DNA of 64,000 nucleotides from Frigoribacterium faeni (lineage in GTDB: Bacteria > Actinomycetota > Actinomycetes > Actinomycetales > Microbacteriaceae): the NCBI RefSeq assembly GCF_011761235.1, contig NZ_JAAOYW010000001.1, positions 558,781 through 622,780 on the forward strand. Direction: 5' to 3'. Shown here one piece after another: positions 9,501-16,850 of the stretch (positions are counted from its first letter, which is position 1; each line of letters opens with the position of its first letter). The position numbers were made by a program, and so were the translations under genes. A model generated the notes under the pieces. The model worked only from the letters and a program-made list of their open reading frames with translations. It did no database searches and had not been told where the DNA came from.

Positions 9501-10415
9501 CACTCGGTGCTGCACGACCGCGAGAACGGCCAGGAGTGGCTGCCCCTGCAGAACATCTCCGACGACCAGGCGAACCTCTGGATCTACGACTCGCTGCTCA
9601 GCGAGTACGCGGCCATGGCGTTCGAGTACGGCTACTCGGTCGAGCGGGCCGACGCGCTCGTCATGTGGGAGGCGCAGTTCGGCGACTTCAGCAACGGCGC
9701 CCAGACCGTCATCGACGAGTTCATCTCGAGCGCCGAGCAGAAGTGGGGCCAGCGCTCCAGCGTGGTGCTGCTGCTGCCGCACGGCTACGAGGGCCAGGGC
9801 CCCGACCACTCGTCGGCCCGCATGGAGCGGTTCCTGCAGCTGTGCGCCGAGGACAACATGACCATCGCGCGTCCCTCGACCCCCGCCTCCTACTTCCACC
9901 TGCTGCGCCGCCAGGCCTACGCCCGTCCGCGTCGACCGCTCGTCGTGTTCACGCCCAAGGCGATGCTGCGCCTCCGCGGCGCGACGAGCGGGGTGGAGGC
10001 CTTCACGAGCGGCCGCTTCGAGCCCGTGCTCGACTGCACCCGCGTGCAGGACCCGTCGGCGACGAAGCGCATCGTGCTGCACTCCGGCAAGATCCACTAC
10101 GACCTGACCGCCGAGCTGGACAAGCGCGGCGTGCAGGACGACATCGCGCTCGTCCGTCTCGAGCAGCTCTACCCGCTGCCGCTCGAGCGCATCCGTGAGG
10201 TGCTGTCGCGCTACCCCTCCGCCGAGCTCGTCTGGGCCCAGGAGGAGCCGGAGAACCAGGGCGCCTGGCCGTTCGTCGTGCTCGAGCTGCAGAAGCACCT
10301 CGACCGGCCGATCACGGTCGCCTCGCGCCCGGCGTCCGCCTCGCCCGCGGCCGGCTCGACCAAGGCCAGCGCCGCGCAGCAGGCCGACCTGATCGCCCGG
10401 GCGCTGACGCTCTAG
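6600..10415 (+). CDS. kgd: Multifunctional 2-oxoglutarate decarboxylase/dehydrogenase (E1o with fused E2 domain)
   Basis: 1271 residues, matching mycobacterial KGD/SucA (about 1230). It converts 2-oxoglutarate to succinyl-CoA with the lipoylated E2p, or to succinate semialdehyde, at the TCA/glutamate branch point. Order: short E1 N-segment (ANEWLVDELYEQWV, about 13-26), Ala/Pro-rich linker to about 150, E2 acyltransferase domain (about 155-390, with TYDHRVIQGAG carrying the His), then the ThDP-dependent E1 domain (GMAHRGRLNVL, the thiamine motif region GDAAMAGQG, INNQVGFTT). No lipoyl domain is present, as is normal in this family. GTG 6600 follows GGAGAG by 13 bases, a loose spacing; the ANEWLV segment supports this start. 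In mycobacteria GarA inhibits the enzyme; garA is not in the window. Confidence 0.95.
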   Translation: MTSHVTGTTDEGAFGANEWLVDELYEQWVVDKNSVDESWWPVLEAYTPSDGGAGAAPATSSAPEGAASSAPAPEPSSTEGGQAQIPDEVTGAPGQNEPAAPAPAPAAPAGKKAAKTTSVEPSEKPIPADSPAKAPEKPRTSAEPTPEPEATVAPLRGMAKSLATNMDASLSVPTATSVRTVAAKLMIDNRIVINNHLKRARGGKVSFTHLIGWALVQALKEFPSQNVFYDEVDGKPSVVTPAHINLGLAIDIPKPDGTRALLVPGIKKADEMTFADFLSAYEDVVRRARDNKLTAADFQGNTISLTNPGGIGTVHSVPRLMKGAGSIIGAGALDYPAEFQGTSAKTLVELGIGKTVTLTSTYDHRVIQGAGSGEFLKKVNELLIGQRRFYEDIFSALRIPYEPIHWNPDINVNLAERVGKTARVQELINSYRVRGHLMADIDPLQYRQRSHPDLAIESHGLTFWDLDREFVTGGLGGHTSALLRDILGILRDSYCRTIGVEYMHIQDPAQRAWVQQHVEVPYVKPSHDEQMRILAKLNEAEAFETFLQTKYVGQKRFSLEGGESTIALLDTVIQQAAREGLDEVAIGMAHRGRLNVLTNIAGKTYGQIFREFEGTQDPKTVQGSGDVKYHLGTEGEFTSATGETIPVYLAANPSHLEAGDGVLEGIVRAKQDRGPRGAFNTLPILIHGDAAMAGQGVVVETLQMSMLRGYRVGGTVHVVINNQVGFTTPPTESRSSIYSTDVAKTIQAPVFHVNGDDPEAVARVAELAFSYRQQFKRDVVVDLICYRRRGHNEGDDPSMTQPLMYNLIEAKRSVRTLYTEALVGRGDITQDEYDGAHRDFQDRLERAFAETHAAQTGSMPVVTDDAGDVEDLERPQSQRDDRSGEPETTGVDLELVHAIGDAHDNPPEGFSVHPKLSQLLKKRVDMSRNGGIDWAFAELLAMGSVLTEGTPVRLAGQDSRRGTFVQRHSVLHDRENGQEWLPLQNISDDQANLWIYDSLLSEYAAMAFEYGYSVERADALVMWEAQFGDFSNGAQTVIDEFISSAEQKWGQRSSVVLLLPHGYEGQGPDHSSARMERFLQLCAEDNMTIARPSTPASYFHLLRRQAYARPRRPLVVFTPKAMLRLRGATSGVEAFTSGRFEPVLDCTRVQDPSATKRIVLHSGKIHYDLTAELDKRGVQDDIALVRLEQLYPLPLERIREVLSRYPSAELVWAQEEPENQGAWPFVVLELQKHLDRPITVASRPASASPAAGSTKASAAQQADLIARALTL

Positions 10416-10425
10416 CCCCGGCGCC

Positions 10426-10467
10426 GACGACGGCCGCCCCCTCCTCGCGGAGCGGGCGGCCGTCGTC
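10426..10467 (+). terminator. Terminator after kgd
   Basis: Perfect 14-bp stem: GACGACGGCCGCCC at 10426-10439 and its complement at 10454-10467, loop of 14. It follows the kgd TAG by a few bases. Confidence 0.7.
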
Positions 10468-10512
10468 GTCCCGGCGCACGGTCGGGAGGGTCGCACCACG
10501 TGGGTGAGCGCG

Positions 10513-10572
10513 CGTCAGGTGACGCGACGCGGGCGTCAGGCGCACGTCGAACCCCGCCCCGCGCCACCTGAG
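10513..10572. repeat. Dispersed palindromic repeat, copy A1
   Basis: About 60 bp. Left arm GCGTCAGGTGACGCGACGCG, right arm CGCGCCACCTGAG; the ends pair at 10 of 11 positions (CAGGTGACGCG against CAGGTGGCGCG). It belongs to a five-copy family in this window (see 24348-24639). It lies in the 338-bp gap between kgd and the acetyltransferase gene, which holds no credible ORF. Confidence 0.6.
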
Positions 10573-10604
10573 GTCGACTCAGCCCGGGACGAGCGAGTGA
10601 GGGC

Positions 10605-10665
10605 GCGTCATGTGCCGCGGCGAGGGCGCCGTCTGCACCTCGCGGCCCGTCACGCGACACATGAG
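10605..10665. repeat. Dispersed palindromic repeat, copy A2
   Basis: Left arm TCATGTGCCGCG at 10608-10619 and right arm CGCGACACATGA at 10653-10664 pair at 11 of 12 positions. The left arm is identical to that of copy B1 at 24348, 14 kb away. The remaining 90 bases up to the acetyltransferase gene show nothing further. Confidence 0.65.
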
Positions 10666-10753
10666 CCCGACTCGCGCGGTCGTGAGAGGTCGGGTGCGCG
10701 ACGGGGCGAGCGGACGCCGTCGGGGTGAGGGGGCGCTGTCGGGGCGCCGGGGC

Positions 10754-11194
10754 TCAGACGAGCTTCGAGTAGCGCACGCCCGCCTCGTGGTAGCCGCGCT
10801 TGCGGTAGAAGCGGTGCGCCGAGTCCGTGGCCGCGGCGGAGACGGCCTCGAGGGTGCGGGCGCCGTGCCCGCGCGACCAGTCCTCGAAGTGCTGCAGCAG
10901 GTGCGAGCCCGTGCCGTCGCGGCGGGCCGTCTCGCCGACGACGAGCAGCAGCAGCTGTGCCGTCGGCGCGTCGGCGTTGTAGGCCCAGCGCACGTGGCCG
11001 CCCGCGACGGCCGTCACGCGCCCGTCGGCGCCGCGCACGACCCAGGTCTCGTGGCCGGCGGCGGCCGTCAGGTGCCCGAGCCGGGCCGAGAGCACCTCGG
11101 CGTCGAGCGAGTGGCCGAGCAGCCCGATGAGGGCGACCAGGTCGTCGAGGTCGTCGGCGGTCGGGTTGGCGAGGACTTCCACCGTGGCGGTCAT
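10754..11194 (-). CDS. GNAT family N-acetyltransferase
   Basis: 146 residues, a single GNAT domain. The acetyl-CoA-binding region reads LLVVGETARRDGTGSHLLQHF (about residues 86-106; R-x-x-G-x-G pattern as RRDGTGS), and the C-terminal strand FYRKRGYHEAGVRYSK is typical of the fold. The acceptor substrate is unknown; the length and the AVSAAATDSAHRFYRKRGY region resemble general small-molecule or protein acetyltransferases. The start at 11194 is preceded by TAGCGT six bases upstream, another leaderless arrangement. It stands alone, divergent from the hypothetical gene at 11252. Confidence 0.8.
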   Translation of the reverse strand: MTATVEVLANPTADDLDDLVALIGLLGHSLDAEVLSARLGHLTAAAGHETWVVRGADGRVTAVAGGHVRWAYNADAPTAQLLLLVVGETARRDGTGSHLLQHFEDWSRGHGARTLEAVSAAATDSAHRFYRKRGYHEAGVRYSKLV

Positions 11195-11200
11195 GCGACG

Positions 11201-11206
11201 ACGCTA
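11201..11206 (-). promoter_or_regulatory. -10 hexamer for leaderless acetyltransferase gene
   Basis: TAGCGT on the complement, six bases before ATG 11194. Confidence 0.55.
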
Positions 11207-11237
11207 GCGCAGCTCGACGCCCCGTGACGTCGGCAGA

Positions 11238-11243
11238 TAGGGT
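11238..11243 (+). promoter_or_regulatory. -10 hexamer before hypothetical gene 11252
   Basis: TAGGGT, eight bases before ATG 11252. The transcription start falls at or just before the ATG. Confidence 0.45.
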
Positions 11244-11251
11244 CGAGGACC

Positions 11252-11695
11252 ATGGGTCTCTTCACACGGAACTCGACGCCCGAGCAGCAGGTCGCCGACG
11301 AGGCCGCCCGCTTCGTGCGGTCGGTCGGCAAGGGCGGGCACCGCGACGACGCGGCCGCCCTCGACTTCAGCCCGGCCTCGGTCGACTCGCTCGACGGCGT
11401 CCTCGCCCGCCACCGGGGCGACGTCGACGCCGACGGAGTGCCCGACGCGGTGTCGTTCGGCGCCGCGTGCTACTTCTTCGAGACGGTCCGCCGCGAGTAC
11501 GGCGGCCGGCTCTGCTCCGGCACGGGCGACGACCCCCTGGTGCTGGTCGTCGGCGAGCCCGACTTCCGCCTCTGCGTGCCGGCCGTGTCGAAGGTCGTCC
11601 AGCGCACGGGCGACGCGGGCGACCCCTCGCTGCGGCTGCTCTGGGACGACGTCGTCGAGCACGCACGCCGCCGCGAGGACGCGACCCTGGCCTGA
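11252..11695 (+). CDS. Hypothetical protein, 147 aa
   Basis: I do not recognise a family. The start MGLFTRNSTPEQQVADEAAR is followed by an acidic soluble protein with two Cys (near residues 71 and 90). There is no signal peptide, no membrane segment and no obvious catalytic motif. The predicted strands around DPLVLVVGEPDFRLCVPAVSKVV look like a small alpha/beta domain. Codon use matches its neighbours, with strong G/C at third positions, so it is probably a real gene. It is convergent with the anti-sigma gene and shares a terminator with it. A function cannot be inferred from position. Confidence 0.6.
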   Translation: MGLFTRNSTPEQQVADEAARFVRSVGKGGHRDDAAALDFSPASVDSLDGVLARHRGDVDADGVPDAVSFGAACYFFETVRREYGGRLCSGTGDDPLVLVVGEPDFRLCVPAVSKVVQRTGDAGDPSLRLLWDDVVEHARRREDATLA

Positions 11696-11721
11696 TCCGC
11701 GCGGCCGGCCTCCCGACCGCC

Positions 11722-11743
11722 CGCCAGGCTCCGGGGCCTGGCG
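11722..11743. terminator. Hairpin between convergent genes
   Basis: CGCCAGGC at 11722-11729 pairs with GCCTGGCG at 11736-11743, six-base loop. It serves the hypothetical gene and, in the other direction, the anti-sigma gene. Confidence 0.55.
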
Positions 11744-11744
11744 C

Positions 11745-11987
11745 CTAGTGCGACGCCTGCAGGTCGCGCAGGCGTGCCAGCACGGTCGAGCGCAGGTCCT
11801 CCGGCGCGGTCTCCTTGCAGGCACGCTGCACGGCCTCGGTGAGGACGACGCCCACGTGGTGCTCGCCCGAGCAGTCGGCGCAGGTGCGCATGTGCTCTCG
11901 GATGTCGGCGGCGTCCTCGCGGCAGAGCTCGTCGTGCAGGAACTCCTCGAGCTCGGCCTTCGCCTTGTCGCAACCGCAGTCGGTCAT
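11745..11987 (-). CDS. rsrA: Zinc-binding anti-sigma factor, RsrA/RshA type
   Basis: 80 residues, about 20 shorter than S. coelicolor RsrA. Zinc ligands are visible: an N-terminal Cys pair (DCGC, residues 3-6) and the ZAS motif in HMRTCADC (His, Cys, Cys). In the family the thiols form a disulfide under oxidative stress, zinc is lost and the sigma factor is released. In actinobacteria this controls thioredoxin and mycothiol genes. The ATG overlaps the stop of the sigma gene as ATGA, so equimolar synthesis is likely. The SigR-RsrA identity rests on motif and gene order. A direct test of redox response is not possible from sequence. Confidence 0.85.
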   Translation of the reverse strand: MTDCGCDKAKAELEEFLHDELCREDAADIREHMRTCADCSGEHHVGVVLTEAVQRACKETAPEDLRSTVLARLRDLQASH

Positions 11988-12691
11988 TTGTCGCTGCCCT
12001 TCGTCGTCGTGCCGGCCGGCACCGCGATCCCTCGGTCGCGGGCATAGTCGGCGAGTAGTCCCCGCAGGAGTCGGCGACCGCGGTGCAGGCGGCTCATCAC
12101 CGTGCCCACGGGCGTCTTCATGATGTCGGCGATCTCCTGGTACGAGAAGCCCTCGACGTCGGCGAAGTAGACCGCCATGCGGAAGTCTTCGGGGACCTTC
12201 TGCAGCGCGTCCTTGACGGCGCTGTCGGGGAGGTGGTCGATCGCCTCGGCCTCGGCGGAGCGCGTGGACCCGGAGGCGCGGGTCGCCGACTCGGCGCCGC
12301 CCATCTGCCAGTCCTCGAGCTCGTCGATCGTGCCCTGGTAGGGGTCGCGCTGCTTCTTGCGGTACGTGTTGATGAACGTGTTGGTCTGGATCCGGTAGAG
12401 CCAGGCCTTGAGGTTCGTGCCCTGCTGGAACTGCCGGAACGCCGCGAACGCCTTGACGAACGTCTCCTGCACGAGGTCGGAGGCGTCGGCCGGGTTGCGC
12501 GTCATCCGCATCGCCGCCGCGTAGAGCTGGTCCATGAACGGCAGGGCCTGCTCCTCGAAGAGGGCCCGCAGGTCGGGCTCGCCCTCGTCCGACGCCTCGA
12601 CGGCCTCGACGACGGCGGCCTCCGCCTCGTCGACGGCAGGGGCGGTCGCGCTGGTCGCGGGGGTGGGCTCGTGGCCCTCGGGGGTGCTCAT
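11984..12691 (-). CDS. sigR: ECF sigma factor, SigR/SigH type (redox stress)
   Basis: 235 residues. Region 2 (about 45-115) includes [17 protein letters not shown] and [16 protein letters not shown]; region 4 (about 160-215) includes [41 protein letters not shown]. The [15 protein letters not shown] segment is characteristic of the SigH/SigR subgroup. The first 40 residues are acidic and Ala-rich and lie outside the conserved fold. It directs transcription of thiol-redox genes in its family. A TAGAAT -10 lies eight bases before the ATG (five before an in-frame GTG). I could not find the GGAAT/GTT promoter expected for autoregulation. Divergent from aroA. Confidence 0.88.
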   Translation of the reverse strand: MSTPEGHEPTPATSATAPAVDEAEAAVVEAVEASDEGEPDLRALFEEQALPFMDQLYAAAMRMTRNPADASDLVQETFVKAFAAFRQFQQGTNLKAWLYRIQTNTFINTYRKKQRDPYQGTIDELEDWQMGGAESATRASGSTRSAEAEAIDHLPDSAVKDALQKVPEDFRMAVYFADVEGFSYQEIADIMKTPVGTVMSRLHRGRRLLRGLLADYARDRGIAVPAGTTTKGSDK

Positions 12692-12699
12692 CACGGCCG

Positions 12700-12705
12700 A
12701 TTCTA
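12700..12705 (-). promoter_or_regulatory. -10 hexamer of the sigma/anti-sigma operon
   Basis: TAGAAT on the complement, eight bases before ATG 12691. It looks like a housekeeping promoter rather than a SigR one. Confidence 0.45.
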
Positions 12706-12772
12706 GTTCGGCCACGGTGATCCGCCTCGGTGCAAGTGCTGTGGGCACGCGTCCTCCAGGTCGTCGCTGCAT

Positions 12773-12778
12773 TACCCT
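12773..12778 (+). promoter_or_regulatory. -10 hexamer of aroA
   Basis: TACCCT, nine bases before ATG 12788. The leader would be at most a few bases long. Confidence 0.4.
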
Positions 12779-12787
12779 GGTGAACCG

Positions 12788-14206
12788 ATGCAGGTGTACA
12801 GGTATTCCGGGCCCGAGTTCTCTCCCTACGACGACGGCGGCGTGCCCCCGGAGGTCGACGACGGGCGCTGGGTCGCGCCCCGTGCCGCCGGCCCGCTGCG
12901 CGCCTCCTTGTCGCTGCCCGGGTCGAAGTCGCTGACGAACCGCGAGCTGGTGCTCTCGGCCCTCGCCGACTCCCCCTCGACCCTGCACGCGCCGCTCCAC
13001 TCGCGCGACACCGCGCTGATGATCGCCGCCCTGCGGGCCCTCGGCACGACGATCGACGAGCTCGAGTCGGGCGAGCCGTTCGGCCCCGACCTCGTCGTCA
13101 CGCCCGGCGAGCTCGCCGGCGGCGCCACCGTCGACTGCGGCCTCGCCGGCACCGTGATGCGGTTCCTGCCGCCGGTCGCGGCGCTCGCCCTCGGGCCGGT
13201 GACCTTCGACGGCGACGAGGCCGCCCGACGGCGCCCCATGCGCGCCACCCTCGACTCGCTCCGCGCCCTGGGCGTCGACGTGTCGGACGACGGCCGGGGC
13301 TCGCTGCCGTTCAGCCTCTACGGCACCGGCGAGGTCGAGGGCGGCGAGGTCGAGATCGACGCGTCGGCCTCGAGCCAGTTCGTCTCGGGCCTGCTGCTCT
13401 CGGCGCCGCGCTTCGCCCGCGGGCTGACGCTGCGGCACACCGGCGACGTGCTCCCCAGCACCCCGCACATCGAGATGACGATCGACGCGCTGGCCCGGCG
13501 CGGAGTGACGGTCGCGACGCCCGAGCCGGGCGTGTGGGACGTCGCGCCGGCCCCGATCGCCGGGCGCGAGCTCACGATCGAGCCCGACCTGTCGAACGCC
13601 GCGCCGTTCCTCGTCGGGGCCCTCGTGGCCGGCGGCACCGTCTCGATCGCGCACTGGCCCGTCGAGACGACGCAGGTCGGGGCCGACCTGATCGAGCTGC
13701 TGCCGCTCTGGGGCGCGACCGTCTCGCTCGACGGCGACGTGCTCACGGTCGACGGCGGGGTCGGCCTCGTCGGCGGCGGCTCGCTGCCCGGCGTCGACGT
13801 CGACCTGTCGCGCGGGGGCGAGCTGGCCCCCGCCCTCGTCGCCCTCGCGGCCCTCGCCTCCGGGCCGAGCACCCTGACGGGCATCGGGCACCTCCGCGGG
13901 CACGAGACCGACCGCCTCGCCGCGCTGGCGAGCGAGATCTCGGCGCTCGGCGGGCTCGTCACCGAGCTCGACGACGGCCTCCGGGTCGAGCCTGCGCCCC
14001 TGCACGCCGGCCAGTGGCGCACCTACGGCGACCACCGCATGGCCCACGCGGCCGCGATCATCGGCCTGGCCGTCGACGGCGTCGAGCTCGACGACGTGCG
14101 GGTCGTCTCGAAGACGCTGCCGCAGTTCGTCGACCTCTGGGACGATCTGCTCGGGCGTCGGGTCGTCGAGCGACCCGCCGACATCGACCTGCTCGGGTTC
14201 CTGTAG
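12788..14206 (+). CDS. aroA: 3-phosphoshikimate 1-carboxyvinyltransferase (EPSP synthase)
   Basis: 472 residues. Sixth step of the shikimate pathway: phosphoenolpyruvate plus shikimate-3-phosphate gives EPSP. Seen: [18 protein letters not shown] near residue 43 (substrate-binding Lys and Arg), [13 protein letters not shown] near 117 in place of the usual GNAGT with Asn changed to Leu, [35 protein letters not shown] and [12 protein letters not shown] near 418. About 30 extra N-terminal residues precede the fold. The GLAGT form is widespread in actinobacterial AroA. It is followed seven bases later by rsgA in a probable operon. Confidence 0.93.
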   Translation: MQVYRYSGPEFSPYDDGGVPPEVDDGRWVAPRAAGPLRASLSLPGSKSLTNRELVLSALADSPSTLHAPLHSRDTALMIAALRALGTTIDELESGEPFGPDLVVTPGELAGGATVDCGLAGTVMRFLPPVAALALGPVTFDGDEAARRRPMRATLDSLRALGVDVSDDGRGSLPFSLYGTGEVEGGEVEIDASASSQFVSGLLLSAPRFARGLTLRHTGDVLPSTPHIEMTIDALARRGVTVATPEPGVWDVAPAPIAGRELTIEPDLSNAAPFLVGALVAGGTVSIAHWPVETTQVGADLIELLPLWGATVSLDGDVLTVDGGVGLVGGGSLPGVDVDLSRGGELAPALVALAALASGPSTLTGIGHLRGHETDRLAALASEISALGGLVTELDDGLRVEPAPLHAGQWRTYGDHRMAHAAAIIGLAVDGVELDDVRVVSKTLPQFVDLWDDLLGRRVVERPADIDLLGFL

Positions 14207-14213
14207 GCCCCCG

Positions 14214-15341
14214 GTGAGCTGGTGGAGCGACGGCGACGACGCCGCGGACGACGAGGCCTGGGGCCAGTACGACGAGAGCTCGGTGCGACAGCGCCCGAAC
14301 CCGAAGGCGAACCGCCCCCGCACCAAGCAGCGGCCCGCCTACGCGGACGCCGAGGAGGGGGTGGTCTGGACCGTCGACCGCGGTCGCTACGGCGTGCTGA
14401 TGGACGCCGGCACCCCCGACGAGCGCGAGATCACGACAGCCCGCGCCCGAGAGCTGGGCAAGAAGAGCGTCGTCACCGGTGACCGGGTGGGGGTCGTCGG
14501 CGACACGAGCGGGTCCGAGGGGTCCCTGGCGCGCATCGTCAAGGTGCACGAGAGAACGACGCTGCTGCGTCGCAGTGCCGACGACAGCGACGCCGTCGAG
14601 CGGGTCATCGTCGCGAACGCCGACCAGATGCTGATCGTCGTCGCGGCCGCCGACCCCGAGCCGCGCCCGAGGCTCGTCGACCGCTACATGGTCGCCGCCT
14701 TCGACGCCGGCGTCGAGCCGGTCCTCTGCATCACGAAGACCGACCTCGCCGACCCGGCCCCGTTCGCGGCGCACTTCGCGTGCCTCGACCTGCGCATCGT
14801 GACCACCACCTCCACGTCGTTCGACGCCCAGGCCGACGGCTCGCCGTCGCCCGTGCTCGACGAGCTGCGCGAGCTGCTCGACGGGCACGTGACCGTCACC
14901 GTCGGGCACTCGGGGGTCGGCAAGTCGACCCTCGTCAACGCCCTCACCGGTGCTCAGCGCGAGGTCGGCGTCGTCAACGCGGTGACCGGACGCGGGCGGC
15001 ACACCTCGTCGTCGACCGTGTCGTTCAAGGTCCCGAGCGGCGGCTGGATCGTCGACACCCCCGGCGTGCGCTCGTTCGGGCTGGGGCACGTCGACCCGGA
15101 GAACATCCTCCGCTCGTTCGCCCGGCACGCCCGCCCCTCCGAGAAGCCCTCCCGCGACGGCATCCCGCTGGCCGAGGCGCACGACTGGGAGATCGTCGAC
15201 CGGGTCGAGGCCGGCGAGCTCGGCGACGTCGGCCGCGAGCGGCTCGCCTCGCTGCAGACGCTGCTCGCCTCGAAGGGCGGCGTCAGCGGCCGCGAGCAGG
15301 CCGCCCGCGACGAGGACGCCCGCTCGGACGAGCAGCCCTAG
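14214..15341 (+). CDS. rsgA: Ribosome small-subunit-dependent GTPase A lacking the zinc-knuckle ligands
   Basis: 375 residues. Circularly permuted GTPase that assists late 30S maturation. Order: N-terminal extension, OB-fold (about 45-120), then G4 (ITKTDL near 178), G1 ([14 protein letters not shown] near 229) and G3 ([10 protein letters not shown] near 282). In typical RsgA a C-terminal knuckle C-x-x-x-x-C-x-H-x(5)-C follows NILRSF. Here the aligned region reads [16 protein letters not shown], and no Cys occurs anywhere after the G-domain. The helix [17 protein letters not shown] is retained. The GTPase fold looks intact, so the protein is probably functional but zinc-free. Start GTG 14214; the gene follows aroA directly. 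Confidence 0.88.
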   Translation: MSWWSDGDDAADDEAWGQYDESSVRQRPNPKANRPRTKQRPAYADAEEGVVWTVDRGRYGVLMDAGTPDEREITTARARELGKKSVVTGDRVGVVGDTSGSEGSLARIVKVHERTTLLRRSADDSDAVERVIVANADQMLIVVAAADPEPRPRLVDRYMVAAFDAGVEPVLCITKTDLADPAPFAAHFACLDLRIVTTTSTSFDAQADGSPSPVLDELRELLDGHVTVTVGHSGVGKSTLVNALTGAQREVGVVNAVTGRGRHTSSSTVSFKVPSGGWIVDTPGVRSFGLGHVDPENILRSFARHARPSEKPSRDGIPLAEAHDWEIVDRVEAGELGDVGRERLASLQTLLASKGGVSGREQAARDEDARSDEQP

Positions 15342-15399
15342 CCCGCGGCACGGGGCCCGGACGAGACGAGGAGGCGCGGTGTCGGCCGGGCGCGCTCGG

Positions 15400-15405
15400 T
15401 ACGCT
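15400..15405 (+). promoter_or_regulatory. -10 hexamer for leaderless hisN
   Basis: TACGCT, six bases before GTG 15412. This decides the start against an in-frame GTG at 15379. Confidence 0.5.
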
Positions 15406-15411
15406 GGCGAG

Positions 15412-16326
15412 GTGACCGACCCGACGCGCGCCTCCTCGTCCGACGCCGACCCGAGCGGGGCCGCCGACCCGAGCGGTGCCGTCGAACCGGGCGAGGCTGT
15501 GCCCGCCGGTGCGCCGTGGGCGGCCGACCTGCGGCTCGCCCTCACGCTCGCCGACGCGGCGGACGCGATCAGCACCGAGCGCTACCGCTCGGCCGACCTG
15601 CACGTGTCGCTCAAGCCCGACCGCACGCACGTGACCGACGCCGACCAGGCCGTCGAGCGGGCGATCCGGGCGGGCATCGAGTCCGAGCGCCCCGGCGACT
15701 CGTTCTACGGCGAGGAGTTCGGGGACGACTCCGCCGGGGACGACGCCGGCGACGACGCGGCCGTTCGCCGCCAGTGGATCGTGGACCCGATCGACGGCAC
15801 GGCGAACTTCCTGCGCGGGGTGCCCGTCTGGGCGACGTTGATCTCGCTCGTCGTCGACGGGGTGCCCGTGCTCGGCGTCGTCAGCGCGCCGGCCCTGGGC
15901 CGCCGCTGGTGGGCCAGCACGGGCGGCGGAGCGTTCTCGACCGAGCACGGCACCGCTCCCCTGCGCGTCTCGGGCGTCCGCGAGCTCGCCGACGCGTCGC
16001 TGAGCTACAACGGCCTCGAGTACTGGCGCGAGGCCGGCCGGCTCGAGCCGCTGCTGGCCCTCACGGAGCAGGTCTGGCGCACGCGCGCCTACGGCGAGTT
16101 CTGGTCGTACCTGCTCGTCGCCGAGGGGGCGCTCGACGTCGCCGGCGAGCTCGGCCTGCAGCCGTACGACATGGCGGCCGTCATCCCGATCGTCGAGGAG
16201 GCGGGCGGCCGGTTCACGAGCGTCGACGGCGACCCGGGCCCCTGGCACGGCAGCGCCCTCGCGAGCAACGGCCTGCTGCACGACGCCGTGCTCGCGGTCG
16301 TGGCGGAGCGCGCCCCCGGGGCCTGA
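15412..16326 (+). CDS. hisN: Inositol-monophosphatase-family histidinol-phosphatase
   Basis: 304 residues. The IMPase fold removes phosphate with two to three Mg2+ ions; actinobacterial members of this length commonly act as histidinol-phosphatase in histidine synthesis. Metal-binding motifs: GEEFGDD near residue 99 (Glu), WIVDPIDGTANF near 122 (Asp-x-Ile-Asp-Gly-Thr) and QPYDMAAVIPIVEEAGG near 249. The first 30 residues are a Ser/Pro/Gly/Asp-rich stretch outside the fold. The stretch ERYRSADLHVSLKPDRTHVTDAD is typical of the HisN branch. An inositol-1-phosphatase (SuhB-like) role is the alternative. The gene has its own promoter, although it follows rsgA closely. Confidence 0.82.
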   Translation: MTDPTRASSSDADPSGAADPSGAVEPGEAVPAGAPWAADLRLALTLADAADAISTERYRSADLHVSLKPDRTHVTDADQAVERAIRAGIESERPGDSFYGEEFGDDSAGDDAGDDAAVRRQWIVDPIDGTANFLRGVPVWATLISLVVDGVPVLGVVSAPALGRRWWASTGGGAFSTEHGTAPLRVSGVRELADASLSYNGLEYWREAGRLEPLLALTEQVWRTRAYGEFWSYLLVAEGALDVAGELGLQPYDMAAVIPIVEEAGGRFTSVDGDPGPWHGSALASNGLLHDAVLAVVAERAPGA

Positions 16327-16669
16327 CCGGCCCACCCGCCGCCGTGGGCAGACGCAGGAGGACGATCTGCCCCGGATGGTCGCTCCGCGCGGCACCGCCC
16401 GGCCGTCCGGGGCACATCGTCCGCCCCCGGCGTGCTCGGGCCGGCGACGCCCCACCTCATCCGCTCGGTGTAGGGCGTGTGTCGTGAACCGGTCCCTTCG
16501 GGCGATGCCGGCGAAACACCCCGTCCACTTGACTGGCCGCAGGTGGTCGCCGTGCCCCGCAGGGGTCCCGTCACGAGACGGGTCGGCGCACCAGGAGCCC
16601 CGCGGCCCGTCGCTCGACGGCGGGCCGCGCGGGCTCCGTCAACTCGACCGTCCCCCAGAGGAGAACACC
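16327..16669 (+). other. Gene-free structured leader before the 50-codon ORF
   Basis: 343 bases without a credible gene. Stems seen: GGGCAGA (16346-16352) with TCTGCCC (16366-16372); CCCCGGA (16370-16376) with TCCGGGG (16406-16412), mutually exclusive with the first; CCCGTC-ACGA-GACGGG at 16567-16582; and a GC-rich GCGGCCCGTCG/GGCGGGCCGC hairpin at about 16602-16628, which ends some 30 bases before the ribosome site. The alternative pairings resemble an attenuator or riboswitch-type leader. I could not match it to a known riboswitch consensus. A TTGACT hexamer at 16529-16534 has no good -10 partner. Confidence 0.4.
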
Positions 16670-16822
16670 ATGCCCGTCGTCACCGCCGCCTCCCTCGTCG
16701 CCGCCCCCGCCGCCTCCTCCTCCACCCGCGTCGACCCCGCCGCCGTCGACCTCGCCGGCACCCACGCCGTCGACATCACGGCCTGGCTCGCGGTCGCGGC
16801 CGCGCAGTCCCCCGCCGCCTGA
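16670..16822 (+). CDS. Small hypothetical protein, 50 aa
   Basis: ATG 16670 follows a strong ribosome site, AGAGGAGA, at a seven-base distance, one of the best in the window. The product begins MPVVTAASLVAAPAASSS and ends DITAWLAVAAAQSPAA. It is Ala/Val-rich, without Cys, without charge clusters and without a clear signal peptide or membrane helix. The long structured leader and the strong ribosome site argue that it is translated. No family is recognised. It might be a regulatory leader peptide or a small structural peptide. It is convergent with the MFS pump gene and shares a short hairpin terminator. Confidence 0.5.
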   Translation: MPVVTAASLVAAPAASSSTRVDPAAVDLAGTHAVDITAWLAVAAAQSPAA

Positions 16823-16824
16823 CG

Positions 16825-16839
16825 CCCGGCTGCGCCGGG
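16825..16839. terminator. Short hairpin between convergent genes
   Basis: CCCGGC-TGC-GCCGGG, a compact six-pair stem between the small ORF and the MFS gene. Confidence 0.4.
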
Positions 16840-16850
16840 GCCTCGAGAGC

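Noticed and set aside
6576-10499. A 1307-codon open frame on the minus strand opposite kgd
   Set aside because: It mirrors kgd codons, has the composition of an antisense shadow at high GC, and has no start context or recognisable domain. Similar long antisense frames opposite glgX, glgB, the ABC genes and others were left out for the same reason.
12692-12790. A SigR-type promoter (GGAAT ... GTT) for autoregulation of the sigma factor gene
   Set aside because: I looked for the consensus between sigR and aroA on the minus strand and found only an ordinary TAGAAT -10.
16327-16669. Cobalamin, TPP, FMN, glycine or SAM riboswitch in the leader
   Set aside because: None of the core conserved boxes that I know for these classes is present; the region is reported only as structured.
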